NCBI GenBank assembly: GCA_905250075.1
Contig: CAJNOP010000090.1
Span: 434,001 to 498,000 of the forward strand
Length of the DNA stretch: 64,000 nt
Direction: 5' to 3'
DNA from: Rotaria sp. Silwood1
Taxonomy: Eukaryota > Rotifera > Eurotatoria > Philodinida > Philodinidae
Part shown: positions 38,118-49,625 of the stretch, in pieces
Layout of the letters: each line of letters opens with the position of its first letter
Position numbering within the stretch: position 1 is the first letter of the stretch
The notes under the pieces: model-generated
What the model was told of the DNA's origin: nothing
What the model saw: the letters and a program-made list of their open reading frames with translations, nothing else
The model's database searches: none
Position numbers and translations under genes: made by a program

Positions 38118-38455
38118 ATGCCCTCTTCACCAAGTGGTACTTCGGTATTAATCTTTGTTTTACTGAAGATTTTTTTATAAGTTTCTTGATGAATTTTCAG
38201 GTTGGTAAAGGTGATTCAAGTAAAACAGCTGGACCACGTTCAACTAGTGGTGGTGCTGGTGTTCGTCAACGTAAATCAACAGCACCTGCACGTAGTCGAC
38301 CAGGTACTGGTGGTGGTGCAAGTGCAGGTGTTTGGCGTTTTTATACAGAAGATTCTCCAGGTCTTAAAGTTGGTCCAGTACCTGTACTTGTTATGAGTTT
38401 AATTTTCATTGCAAGTGTATTTATGTTACATATATGGGGAAAATATACCAAATAG
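38118..38455 (+). CDS. SEC61B: Sec61 beta, protein translocation channel subunit
   Basis: Two exons, 38118-38144 (nine codons) and 38201-38455, separated by a 56-bp GTATTA-TTCAG intron, give 93 aa (human 96). The small first exon encodes MPSSPSGTS, matching the family N-terminus, so the in-frame ATGs just before the acceptor (38186 and 38189) are intronic and not the start. The cytosolic part is rich in Gly/Ser/Arg and contains VRQRK. The block [20 protein letters not shown] leads into a C-terminal membrane anchor (about 69-88) ending in HIWGKYTK, nearly identical to animal Sec61 beta. This tail-anchored subunit belongs to the ER Sec61 translocon. Confidence 0.97.
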
Positions 38456-39679
38456 AAAATAATTTATGAAAAAGAAGCACTTGTTTATTGTTGTTGGCAT
38501 GTGTGTTGTTTCTAAAATATTTACTTGTGATGGTCACAATAGAAATTCGATTAGATTCCGCATTTGTCAGAACGAAGTTTTCATTTCGATTTTGATCGAA
38601 TGAATTTAAAATCCAACGAGAAGTAAATTTATCAAATTGAAGATAGTTAGTATGAGTTTAAACAAATAAAGTTTTTTTTTTTTTATTTCACAGCATATGG
38701 ATTACATTCGATAATTTAGAGTAGTTATTGACCCATATTTTTACTCTATCTCAGTTTAAAATGACATCTAGTGAAACATTTTTCTTCATCAATATCTGTT
38801 AGTTCACTTTAATCATTGTAATTTGTTTTATAATCAATGATATGTTGTTTTTATTCTTCCGGATAGATTGATTTTAAATCAACTAAATATTCTTTTAGTA
38901 ATCGTGTTTTGTAATTAACTATATTGACAAACTAAAGTATCCGTAATTAAGATTCAATAGTACTTCTGTGAAATGAAAGAAAAGTCTTGTTAAAACTCTA
39001 ATGATTTTCGAGTTGAGTAATTTGACTTCAAACTTAATTCATTTTTCGATCGAATACCAATTTTAACTCTAACATGTGTAAAGTAGTGGAAAAATTTTTT
39101 AATTACAACGCATTTTTTTTTCTAAAACATTAAGCACATAGCTCAAATCCAGATAGTGATTCCAATAGACAATGGAGTTTTCTTTTACCAAAGTTTCATA
39201 GATAGGACATGATGACAAGGTCTTTAAAAACACTCAAAAGGAACTTTTTCAGCTCCAAGAATTTTGTTTGAATTGCACAAAATGATAATGAAAAACAGTC
39301 CTCTACTAGATGAAACGACTTCCAGTTTTCTATGACGTTTTTCGACCTGGATATATCAGTAATATAGAACGCGCAAAAATCATGTTTCTGGCAAACTAAA
39401 AGAAAAAAACAACTTTTTTATTTTCCATATGGCTGATGCATCTAGGGTAAGAAACGTCGTAGAGAACTAGAAGATGATTAATTTTTTAGAGAGTTGTTTT
39501 TTCTATAATTGTGTGTAATAGAGAGAGAATTCGAGAAGTTAAAAAAAAAACAGGATTTGAGATTTTTCAAAATCTCTATCTTTTGAAAAACTACGAATGA
39601 TTTTCATAGTCTAAAATTCTTGTTGGAAATAAATTTAGTCGAACTATTTTGATATCTATTGTATATATCTTATTTTTAG
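38456..39679. other. Intergenic region SEC61B-PCGF
   Basis: Non-coding AT-rich sequence without a recognised element. It ends in TATATCTTATTTTTAG directly before the PCGF ATG, which could be a trans-splice acceptor or the end of a 5'UTR intron. Confidence 0.5.
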
Positions 39680-41574
39680 ATGAGAGAAAAAAAGATTCAT
39701 TATAAAGACATAAATGTATTTATAACATGTTCACTCTGTAATGGATATTTAATTGATGCTGCAACAATACCAGAATGTTTACATACTTGTATGTTTTTAA
39801 TTTTATTTATTATTAAAATAATCTTTTGTATATATTTTTTTGAAGTTTGTAAAACATGTATAGCAGCTTATTTGGATAATGATGAAGAAGATAATACACG
39901 ATGTAAGAAATTTATAAAAAAAAAAGAAATTTTGAATTAAAATTTAAGTTTTTTTTATTTTTCGTAGGTCCTAAATGTGATTCAATTATTGATCATGTTA
40001 ATCCATGGCGTGTATTAGTATTTGATCGTACATTACAATCAATAGCTTATAAATTAGTGCCACATCTTTATAAAGGTTACAAGATTAAAATAAAATAAAA
40101 TATGTAATTTATTGTCTTTTTTTTTGTTGTTGTTTAGAAGAAATTGAACGACAAATAGCTTATTATAAAGAACGAGATTTACCATATCCGCCTTCATTAG
40201 TTGGTAAGAAGGATTTTTTTCTTACCAGGGAACTATCCCAAGTGATACCTCGAGACTCAGTCATTATGTAGACCTTGTTAAGACTAGAAGAGTACTTCTA
40301 GGGTCAACAGGTCCTACATAATGACTTTGATCTCATCTCAAACATGAGGTATCATTTTGAGTGATTTTCTCGTTAGAAAACTAAGTGATAAAATTAAAAT
40401 TTTTTCTTCTAAGAAAAATTACAAGAAAAACGTGATGAAGAAGAACAACAAATAATTCCATCGAATTCTGATTTACATATTTATGATGATCAAGTAGCTA
40501 TTTGTATTGACACAAAAACAAAAGAACTTCAAGTAATTATTTCAAATGTATACATAGCAAATCAAATATTTTTTTTGACTTTGTAGTCACTTCCACGAAA
40601 ATTTATTATCTGTTCAAGTAATGCAACGGTAACACATTTAAAAAAATTATTGGCCAAAATGATTTTTCAAGACCCATGTCAATATAGAAAAGTATTGTTT
40701 TTTTTTTATTTTATTTTATTTTATTGTTTTTATATCTGTATTCATTCCATTTTCTGTTCCCATTGTATCCATTTCAACTATATCAAAACCACGTGCACGT
40801 ACAACAGGTGTAGGAGTTTGTTGAATTTTTCCATAATATAATTGAGTTTCAACTGGTTCACTAGATTTTTTTTTATATAATCGTTCTTGTTTATGTGTTT
40901 CATGTTGTTCACTAATAGGTACTTTACCAGTACGACCACAAGGGATACATTTAAATAGAAGTGAAGTCATTGCATTAGTATGTGAATCTACAAGAGAAAA
41001 ATAGGCTTTTTTTTAATGCTTTTATCAGATGAATAAGCATTACGACAATAATCGCTTATAAAGAAAGAAAAATATGCTTTTGTATATTAATAAAAGCAAG
41101 AAATATGCAAAGAATCGATTACGATATTTAATGAAGTACTAATAAAATAATGAATGTATTTAGTGAAAGAAAATAGTAATATATGTTGAGGCTTTAGTGA
41201 AAGACATGACAATAATGTAGTCAAGTACGTTATCGTTATTCATTTTTTTTAATACTATTTGTTCTTCTCTATGTAACTCTTCTATTTCTCCATCACAACG
41301 GAGAACGAATGAGATAATAAAACAGAAAAGAAAAAAAACACCGATGCCACGTATGACTAATAGTATCTTTTTTTTTTCTTTCATTGAATAGATTGACATC
41401 TATCTCGATGATCAGATTTTGGGTAAGGACCATACAATGCGTTTTATCTCATTGACTAAATGGCGTCATAAAGTAAGTAACTTCGTTTTTTTTCAATCTG
41501 ATAAAATCTCATTTCAATCACTTTTATTTTAGATGCCACCCATTTGTTTAACTTATGGTATAGCGTCTGATTAA
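39680..41574 (+). CDS. PCGF3: Polycomb group RING finger protein (PCGF3/5 type)
   Basis: Eight exons (39680-39788, 39846-39902, 39968-40075, 40138-40203, 40414-40532, 40587-40691, 41392-41472, 41533-41574) give 228 aa. PCGF proteins pair with RING1 in PRC1 to ubiquitinate histone H2A. The C3HC4 RING is complete (C17, C20, C33, H35, C38, C41, C56, C59), and the last pair is created by splicing out a 65-bp intron. LVPHLYKEEIERQIAYYKERD matches the region after the PCGF RING. The C-terminal RAWUL domain reads KFIICSSNATVTHLKKLL, then DDQILGKDHTMRFISLTKWRHK, closer to PCGF3/5 (ILGKDHTL.F) than to Bmi1. Intron 4 (210 bp) contains a long hairpin and intron 6 (700 bp) an antisense open frame. PCGF3 versus PCGF5 cannot be settled; the symbol marks the pair. 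Confidence 0.9.
40237..40362. repeat. Long intronic hairpin in the PCGF gene
   Basis: Within the 210-bp intron, TGATACCTC (40243-40251), TCATTATGTAGACC (40261-40274) and CTAGAAG (40284-40290) pair in order with CTTCTAG (40295-40301), GGTCCTACATAATGA (40310-40324) and GAGGTATCA (40346-40354), around a loop of AGTA. The stem is about 55 bp with a few bulges. It may be a tiny MITE or a small-RNA precursor. Confidence 0.65.
40716..40992 (-). CDS. Possible exon of an antisense gene nested in a PCGF intron
   Basis: Inside the 700-bp PCGF intron, the minus strand has an open frame preceded by a good acceptor (TTCTCTTGTAG) and running about 91 codons to a stop whose bases overlap AATAAA. Residues are ordinary in composition: a Cys-Gly patch (FKCIPCGRTGKVP), a charged segment, and an acidic end (GFDIVEMDTMGTENG). 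No family was recognised. Further minus-strand coding potential with a hydrophobic segment (VIRGIGVFFLFCFIISFVL) lies at about 41270-41370 and could be a 5' exon, but the joining introns could not be defined. It may be a small membrane-protein gene or a chance frame. Confidence 0.35.
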
Positions 41575-41673
41575 TTCTTTTTTTTTTCTAAATAATTTCG
41601 TTTTTCTTTTTTTTTTGTTTTTGAATGTATAATGTCTTTTTGTATAGAATAAATAAAGAAAAAAAAAACAAAG

Positions 41674-42716
41674 TTATGCTCCAACATCAATTAAAAATAC
41701 ATCTAGTTTATTATGAAGTTTATCAGCAAGCATTTGACGATTATGATCAAGTTCAGCTTTACGACTGATTGCTGAACGACGTTCTACTTTCCAATGTCCT
41801 TCTTCATCTTGTAATGATGTATTAGCTTGTACAATATTTTTAACTGTTTGTAAATTTGATGTTTGAGCTTGATGTATTTCAGTAAAAACACCAACTAAAT
41901 GACGAAAACGTTCATCATCAGTTGCACTTTTAGGTTTTTCTGGTAAGATAAGCTGTACTTGTTGTGATGCGAATTCTGATTCATCATGTTCAATTTTACC
42001 AAAAATATCTTCTGGTATTGTTGGTTCTTCAATCGCATTTGTACGAACATGAGTATTATTCGTTGGTCTAGCACGATAACCTTTTGGTTGAGCTAAACGG
42101 TTAAGTCTTTCACGTGACATTTGTTGTCGAGACGAAGTTCGTTGATTAGTAGTTGCTGCAGAATTAATAGCGGGTGTTACATCAGGTAGAGGTGACATTG
42201 ATTCAGCTCTCATCGGTTGAGCAGTTTTAATTTGTCGAAATAGTGATTGTTGTCTTCGATAAATTGATGGATCAGATTTTGTTTCGGAACGAGAAAGAAA
42301 TGATTGAGCTGACGGACATAGTAATGAACTACCACCTTTTCTACTTGATTGTGTTCGAGACGGTGTATTTCTATCCATACCTCTTGTTAATTGGTCCAAA
42401 TATCTTAATTAAGAAAATTGAATTATAGAAATATAAATTAAAGATTATTAACATACGGATGAAAACCTGGCATTGATTCTGACTTATTGCGTTGATTTCT
42501 AAGAAATAATTTTTTATCAAAATCATATTGTGCAATTGTTCGATAACGTGCATATGATAATGTTAATAAATTGGAAAAAAATTGTCGACTTAATACAATA
42601 TTTTGTCTTGTATCATTTGTTAATAAACGTGAATTAGCCGTTATTTTTCTTAATGTTAAATCTTTGTCCATCCAACTAGATACTTCTAATGGTATTGGTC
42701 GTCGTTTCGAATTCAT
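41674..42716 (-). CDS. Unrecognised conserved-looking two-exon protein
   Basis: Exons 42457-42716 and 41674-42403, joined across a 53-bp GTATGT-TTAAG intron, give 329 aa. The start MNSKRRPIP is the first ATG after a run of A/T and gives a soluble protein. I do not recognise the family. The N-terminal 85 residues are rich in basic and hydrophobic positions (DKDLTLRKITANSRLL, LLTLSYARYRTIAQYDFDKK). The middle (about 95-200) is Ser/Arg/Gln-rich and probably disordered. The C-terminal 110 residues look alpha-helical with coiled-coil potential (FRHLVGVFTEIHQAQTSNLQTVKNIV; KAELDHNRQMLADKLHNKLDVF). No signal peptide, membrane segment or catalytic motif is visible. Its 3' end faces PCGF, with 99 bp between stops. 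A cytoskeletal or ciliary role is conceivable but unsupported. Confidence 0.7.
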
Positions 42717-45700
42717 ATTGTTAAGCAATGAAAATGTTAAAAAAAAAATTTTCAAAAATGAATTAAGTGTAAAAACTACTTATGTGTTTATATGTACATT
42801 AGCAAAGAGTGAGAATAAGAGAAAGAATAAGAAAAAAAATGAAAAAAAACGATCGTGCTTATGTTATTTTTACTAATTATAGGTCAAGTATCATGCCAAC
42901 AACAGCATTGTCAGCTATACTGTTACTCTTAGATATTGCAAACATTTCTTGCAGGAGAAAAACAACAAAGTTTTTTTTTTTTTTGAAAAAAAAAAAATTA
43001 CGCTTTTACGAAACGATCATATCATTTGTACTTATAATCAATTATATACTTTAATCAGTGTAACTCATTCGAGAAACATCTTTCAATAGTTAAAGAAAAG
43101 CACTTTTGTTCAAAAAAAGAATATCAAATTTGTTTTTCTTATTTGCCGATTATTACAGTTGCTATTAGATATTACAATACAAACAATCATATATGCTTGG
43201 CAAGATCATGTTTCAAAAACAATAACATTTTCAACTTGAACATTAGTATTTTCTCTATGGTAGTTTGTTTTTGTATTCGTTACTATTGACTAATACAAAC
43301 AGCATCGATCAGTATGATTTATATCAAAACATCGACATTTTATAAGTTTCAATACTGCCTCGACTATATCAAACGTAATAATATTTATACCTTATCATAG
43401 TCATAATCATATCTGAAAACCATGCGTGTCGAAAAGCAGTAAATCAAACTGAATGTTGATAATCAAAGTAATAAATTTAAGCCATAATACTCGTGACAAA
43501 TTGCTTATCAGTTGTTGTTATTGTTATATCGATTGACGATGAAATAAATTTTCATTGACACAGATAATGAAAACATAAAGAGTGGAATTATTAATAACGA
43601 TATGCATCACACAGAAGCTTTTTATAAACTATAAAACTTAGTTATTATCATACTGTCATATGATTATTGAGTTTTCTATTTCAAGTCATGTGTATTTACT
43701 ATGCTAATTGGAATAAGTTCAGCCTTAAAGAAGATAATATAAATTGGAAATAGCATGAAATCCTTGATAGAAGAAGAAAGATTTAAATATTTTTTTAACT
43801 TACATCTGGGTTAATTGTGTGACTCTATAAGAATATATAGGACATTGGTTTTCTGAGAAAGACATCTTTAGTGTTTGAACAAATTATGTGACAGTACTCT
43901 AGATTATAAAACGAAGTTTCCTCTGAAAAAAACAATATATCATATTCACATTATTATTAACGAAATTACAGTATCTGACATACATCGAATCATTTACAAA
44001 TATAAAAAGCTATTAGCACAGTCTCAGTGCATGTAAAATACGACGACGTTGCTGTTATTGTAAAAAAAAAGGGAGTCTATTGTCAAATATATCGATTTAT
44101 GAATTGCCACCCACTGTTAATAATTATCAATGAAAAGAGACCTTAATCGTAATATATTTGAATTAGTAAGAAAAAAAAGAGTAAAAAAAAACCTATCTTT
44201 GATGCAGTCATGTTTCATACTAATAGTGCATTAGGTTATATTTCATGAGGATATCTGTCATAGTGTATGACGAAGTTGAGCTGTTCTCGAGTCCCACGAT
44301 AAAAGAGAGGAAGGCGTTGCTTAGATATCTGTCACTCCTGTGGAGAAGGGGCCATTAAACAGACAAATGACAAAAGCTTTTCTAGTTTTAGCTCTAATTT
44401 TCTTAGGAGCATGAAATGCCAATAAGTTGAATAGTATCTCATATAGTAGCGCATGAAAGACACTGCAAAACGAATATTTACTTTCTATTAAAAAATGTTT
44501 TATCATAAACATTGAAATTATTTTCTTATTGTTCGGCTTCTGTTGTGCATCCCCACGGGGTGTCGAATTTTTACCTTCTATACTTCAACATTCTTTTTAA
44601 ATTGGGCTTCAAAAAAAAGAACAATCTTCTGCGACAACTTAAAAAAACAAGAAATCAATTACGTCTTAATTTATTTCATCATTTTGAAAAAAATCAACTA
44701 CAAAACCAGCCTCACATTATCGATAACATTATTACCGCTTTGAGCTGAAATAAATTAACATAATCAGTAAAATTCCAAGTTGTTCTCGATACTGATATTA
44801 GAGAACTAGTTGGAAATAGAATCAATTGATAATCTTTATAGATATTCTATTGGTTGAGAATATGTTGAAGAAACTATTGATTTATAAATATGACTTCAAC
44901 TCAAAATTAAGTTCATTGATCTTCACACAAAAACCAAACATAAGACGAATATATCCATATTTGAAGAGAATATGCCAACACATTTGTTTGATATATTGAT
45001 CCTCAAGCATACATGTATAGTGTTTGGAATCATCAATTACTGGCAACCTATTATTTATTAAAACGATCTATGGATACAAGTTACATAACAGATCTGAAAT
45101 ATGTATGATTGATTGATTCCTTTTGTATCAGTTCATTCTCTCATATCTCATAAAAGGTTAGAAAGCAATGCATTACTGTCTATATAAACTTAATCAAATG
45201 TTTGCAAAGTAGATGACAAGTATATATAAATGTATACAGTGACTCTCAAAATTATTCGACTAGGTTTATTTTTTTCCACTGCTACAAATACTAATAAGAA
45301 TCTGAGTAGTGATCTAAACGGAAAATTTTATTTCCAATAAACATTTTTAAAGATGATGGTAATTGATGGTTTTATAAGAATCCGATCTCAAGACAACTTT
45401 GTTTGAAAATTTTCAGAGAACCTACCGTTATAAAAGTTACTGTATGTATAAGAACAAATATATTTGAAGACAGTTCGTGTTCACATTATCTTTTGACAAA
45501 TGTCTTTGACATTACAAACGAATATAATCAAACAGTTCACCAATATGTCAACTGTTCATAGTAGTTAGTCGCATTAGTTGACTGTATGGTCATTAGAAGG
45601 AAAAAAGAGTAACCCTGCTTTTCAATTACCTTGCAATATGGAGTACTGTCTAGAGGCAAATCCAATATCTCAATATCTTCCCTACAGCTATGACTAGCTG

Positions 45701-46800
45701 TAGCTTTGAACAGAATGCTAATCTAACGCAAACTCCTTGCGCTGAATTACTTGAGATTCTATAGACACTAACTAGGCACAAGAACAGATCTGTATCACAA
45801 CTTAGGGAGTTTGCTATCAAACAGGTGACCAGAAACGAATAGCTACTAGCAATTTTGTCGGAGTCAATCCATGGGGTTTGCACGCAGTACCTTATGGATA
45901 AGTATCAAACAATGAAGCCAATTAGTCATGGACAACTATATGGTGTCATAAGTTAGAAGGAGGAGGCGATATATTACTTTCAAAAAAAAAACAATTTTAT
46001 GCAAAAAGCAATATCATTCAATCGTATTTTTTTCTCATTAGCTCTTTGTTTCTTAAAAGATAAATTTGTGCAGATCTCAATAACTATGAAAATACAAAGC
46101 GAATAGGATTGTTGTTTATATTTCATATGTATACTAGGATCAATTTCGTCTATAGTAAATTAATGTTGTGGATATATATATTACGCACTGATAATGTTAT
46201 ACGGAGCAATATATCAACGCTTATCTTTGATGATATGTGTGTTAAGTAGTGGTACATTTTTATCAAGCTATCTTTTATCGTTTCAATGTCAATTCGGTAC
46301 TTAAAAGAAAAGAACATATTACGAACAGAATCATTTAAAACAATTGATACAAGAACACCGAAAGAGATAAAAACGTGATGGAATTCAATATATGTCTGAT
46401 GAATCGCTCTGTATATTGTTCTTTTTATGTTTCAATAAAACTCAGTTCTTTTTCTACCATTCATCTCAAAAGAAAACATAAAAGATCAAATTGTTGCCAG
46501 TTTTCTTTTATAAAATAATTCAACTAGCATCATGATTGTATGATAGTGACATCTATAAAGACTCCAAATAATTAAACACAAATATCATGAAAATCTTATC
46601 TATTTAATTAATTTAAAAAAAAATATTTTTTTCCTATTGAATTTCTTACATAATAATAAAACTACAATAATTCATTCGTTATTACTTAGTTCATATAAAC
46701 AATTTTAAAATTACCCTTCTCGAAGAATAAATAACATTAAGAGCAAAAGTTGATTTCATATAGAAATAGAAAGCAAAATATTCACGTGTTCTCTTTTCTA
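42717..46800. other. 4-kb gene-poor region
   Basis: No gene is supported. TACAGTGACTCTCAAAATTA at 45236-45255 resembles one end of a Tc1-like element, but no partner end was found. A less AT-rich patch at 45600-45960 has frames on one strand only (45650-45883, minus) without homology. The ORFs at 44321-44512 and 44512-44748 are low-complexity. Confidence 0.45.
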
Positions 46801-47370
46801 ATGATGTCGGATCTATCGAATACACTTCGTAATATGAAGTTCATGCAACGAACTTCTGAGTCTCGAAAGAAGTCACTTAAAAAACCATCAACAACATCAC
46901 AAACGAATCCTATTCCTCCATCAAATCCTATAATTCTGACACCTGATCATCCAGGGTGTTGGCGTATAATTAAAAATGAAATAAATCTATCCTCTCAAAT
47001 CCCAACAGTAAATCAAAATCAACCATCAATAAACTATCGTAATAGTATTTTTTCAATACATGATCGTAATTTCACAAGATTGTCATTTCAAAATTATAAT
47101 AAACGAATAGAACCATTAATGATTAAATATGGTCTTAAACAAGAAATAAATAATTTAGAAGATGGTGAAATTGATACAAGTGATAATGATGAAAATGAAA
47201 AAACATCTATAAATGAAGATATTGAAATAAAACATAACACAACTTTAGTAAAAACAATAAGAAAAAAATTTAATAAAAAACCATTTTCTCGTGTACAATT
47301 TGATAATAATAATAAAACACGTATTACGAAACGACGACGAAGAACAAATCGTCGAACATCAACAAATTAA
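46801..47370 (+). CDS. MPHOSPH6: M-phase phosphoprotein 6 (exosome cofactor)
   Basis: A single exon of 189 aa (human 160). MPP6 docks on the nuclear RNA exosome and assists Mtr4-dependent rRNA processing. The N-terminal LSNTLRNMKFMQR is the MPP6 signature that binds the exosome core. The RLSFQNYNKRIEPLMIKYGL segment matches the second conserved block, followed by an acidic stretch (EDGEIDTSDNDENE) and TIRKKFNKKPF near the end, all in family order. The open frame extends upstream to a TTG, but ATG at 46801 (or the adjacent ATG at 46804) gives the expected N-terminus. The stop is only 60 bp before the MON1 ATG. Confidence 0.87.
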   Translation: MMSDLSNTLRNMKFMQRTSESRKKSLKKPSTTSQTNPIPPSNPIILTPDHPGCWRIIKNEINLSSQIPTVNQNQPSINYRNSIFSIHDRNFTRLSFQNYNKRIEPLMIKYGLKQEINNLEDGEIDTSDNDENEKTSINEDIEIKHNTTLVKTIRKKFNKKPFSRVQFDNNNKTRITKRRRRTNRRTSTN

Positions 47371-47430
47371 TTCTATATTTAAAAAATAAAAATTTCTTTT
47401 TTGTTTGTATTTTTTTTTTTTTTTTTGCAG
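47371..47430 (+). other. 60-bp MPHOSPH6-MON1 intercistronic spacer with a strong 3' splice site
   Basis: The spacer has AATAAA about 15 bp after the MPHOSPH6 stop, then a T-rich run and TTTTTTGCAG placed directly before the MON1 ATG. Poly(A) signal, polypyrimidine tract and AG in so short a gap is the classic layout of an SL-resolved operon. Confidence 0.6.
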
Positions 47431-49421
47431 ATGATGACAACGTCTATGGTTAATCTTTTACAAGCAAAACATAATGATAGTATAGATGAATTAACAACAA
47501 TGCTTGAAAAGTTACCATCATCTGAAAATTCCCAAGAAAGTCAAGATGAATCAGCAATATTCGAAGATGATAATGAACCATCAACTGGTTTAATTAATTT
47601 AATACGAAGAAATTCTATGCCACCATTACAATCAGAAACAGCTAATAATGATGTATCAAATACCGTAAGAATTAGTCTGAAATAATTTTTTTTTTGGAGA
47701 TAACATTCTTATTTTTTCTCAGTGGTATATAGATATTAGCTGATGATTCCACAAGTTATTATTCTGTTGATGATGATACAACAACAAGTGGAACAAGTTC
47801 AACACCAATTGTAGAAAGTACAAATATTGAAGAAGAAATTCATCATGAAAATGATGATAATGAAGATGATATACAGTTGAATTTATTAAAAACTAAATTA
47901 AAACATCTTTTTATATTAAGTGAAAATGGTAAACCTGTTTTTACAAGGTAAATTGAAAAGTTTTCTATTTTCATATTTAATTTTCTACATTAATAAACAA
48001 AATTTAGATATGGTGATGATGAACATTTAGTAACCTTAATGGGTGTTATGCAAACACTTGTTTCATTTGTTGAATTAACTGATTCAAATCAAATAAATTA
48101 TATAAAAGCTGGTCGTTGTCGTATAGCATTTTTACATAAAGAACCATTAATATTTGTTTTAATCTCTTATATAAATGAACATCCAATATGTTTAACTCAA
48201 CAATTAACATATGCCTATCATCAAATAATAAGTACATTAACATTAAGTCGTATAAAACAAAAATTTTCAATTCAACCTAATTTTGATTTACGTCGTTGGT
48301 TATCTAATGCAGAAAAAAAACTTCTACATAACATAATAGATCTATATGAACATGATTTAGGAATGGTTATGACTTGTGCTAGATGTTTAATATTATCATC
48401 AAATATACGAACTCAAATCGGACAAATAGTTGCACAAACAATTCGTGGTCAAAAAGTAAATTTTTGGTTTATATCATTAAATAAAAGATTCCTTTTTTTT
48501 TGCTTTTGAGGACATGATATTTGCTATAATACTTGCTCATAATCATCTTGTATCAATAGCTCGTTTAAAAAATTATCATTTACATCCATCTGATCTTTAT
48601 TTACTTATTAATCTTGTTAATAGTTCGGATGCATTTAAAGGTGTAGAATCTTGGGTACCTGTTTGTTTACCAAGATTTGATTCAGGGTATGACTATAAAT
48701 CAAATTGTTTGTTTTCTTTTTTTTTTTAATAAAGATTATTTTAGAGGTTGTCTTCATGCACATATATCATATTTAGATGATAGTTGTGATATATGTCTTG
48801 TTTTAATGACTGTTAATCCTGAACATTTTCAAATATTATCAGATTTTAAACAACGTATTGGAGAGGTGAAAACAAATTTTTATTTTGTAATTCTTTTAAG
48901 TTCTTTTTTTGGTTTGAAAATTTTTAGAAATTAAAAAAAGCTAATGCAATAGTACAAATAAAAATAGCCTTAGGAAAAGATCGTCTTCTATCTGATGAAA
49001 TAGCTTGTAATGAATTAAGATATTTTGCATATAAATCACGTGGTTTAAGTCAATATACATCATCAAAATTATTAGCACCTTATACAACAACTGAACAACA
49101 TGTTAGATTATTTGAATTAATACGTTATGTATATGGACGTTTACATGATCCAAATCATCAATTAAAAATTGTCTATTATACTGGAGAACATGAAGCATTA
49201 CTTGGATGGGTTAGTTAAAATAAAACTTTCTTTCTTTCTTTTTTTTAAATCGTTAGTTTGTTTGTTTTTTTAATTTTTAGTTAGCACCAGGTTTTGAAAT
49301 GCATGCAGTATTTTCACCATTGGTTACATTAGAAACAGTTACATTATGTATTGATCGTATATTAACATATATTAAACGTGAAGAAAATCAATTATTTATA
49401 ATGAAATGCGAATATTTTTGA
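47431..49421 (+). CDS. MON1A: MON1, subunit of the Mon1-Ccz1 Rab7 exchange factor
   Basis: Seven exons (47431-47664, 47733-47947, 48008-48455, 48511-48686, 48745-48865, 48928-49209, 49281-49421) give 538 aa, near the human MON1A/B length. With Ccz1 it activates Rab7 for endosome-lysosome and autophagosome fusion. The first 130 residues are acidic and disordered. Then come the three longin-type regions: LKHLFILSENGKPVFTRYGDD and LMGVMQTLVSF; FDLRRWLSNAEKKLL and MVMTCARCL, IILAHNHLVSIARLKNYHLHPSDLYLLINLV, WVPVCLPRF; and IYYTGEHEALLGW with TLCIDRILTYIKREENQLFI near the end. All introns are 54-71 bp and conserved text crosses several splices. The single gene is orthologous to the vertebrate A/B pair. 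Its ATG sits directly behind TTTTTTGCAG. Confidence 0.93.
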
Positions 49422-49625
49422 TAATATGAACCAAAATTTATGGGGGTCAGATGGATCTTCTCTTTATTCAAAAATGTTTTCCTCTTCTTTTTTTTGTGGG
49501 GGACGTTCATAGTCTACGTTTTAACTTATTGCCTTTCTTTCTTTTTTTCTCTTTGTATTACATAAAATGCGTCTATTTATTTTTGTGAGTCAGTGAATAT
49601 TTATTTCCAAAAAAACGAATTTTAG

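Noticed and set aside
38186..38200. ATG ATG pair as the SEC61B start
   Set aside because: They fall before the TTTTCAG acceptor; the nine-codon upstream exon restores the conserved N-terminus.
44512..44748. 78-codon ORF with a Lys/Asn/Gln-rich end, considered as a transposase remnant
   Set aside because: No catalytic or helix-turn-helix motif, no terminal repeats nearby, and no good start codon.
46750..46800. Upstream TTG-started extension of MPHOSPH6
   Set aside because: The family signature begins just after the ATG at 46801, and non-ATG starts are unlikely here.
46801..49421. MPHOSPH6-MON1 as a single fused gene
   Set aside because: MPHOSPH6 ends in its own stop with a poly(A) signal, and MON1 begins with its own ATG behind an acceptor.
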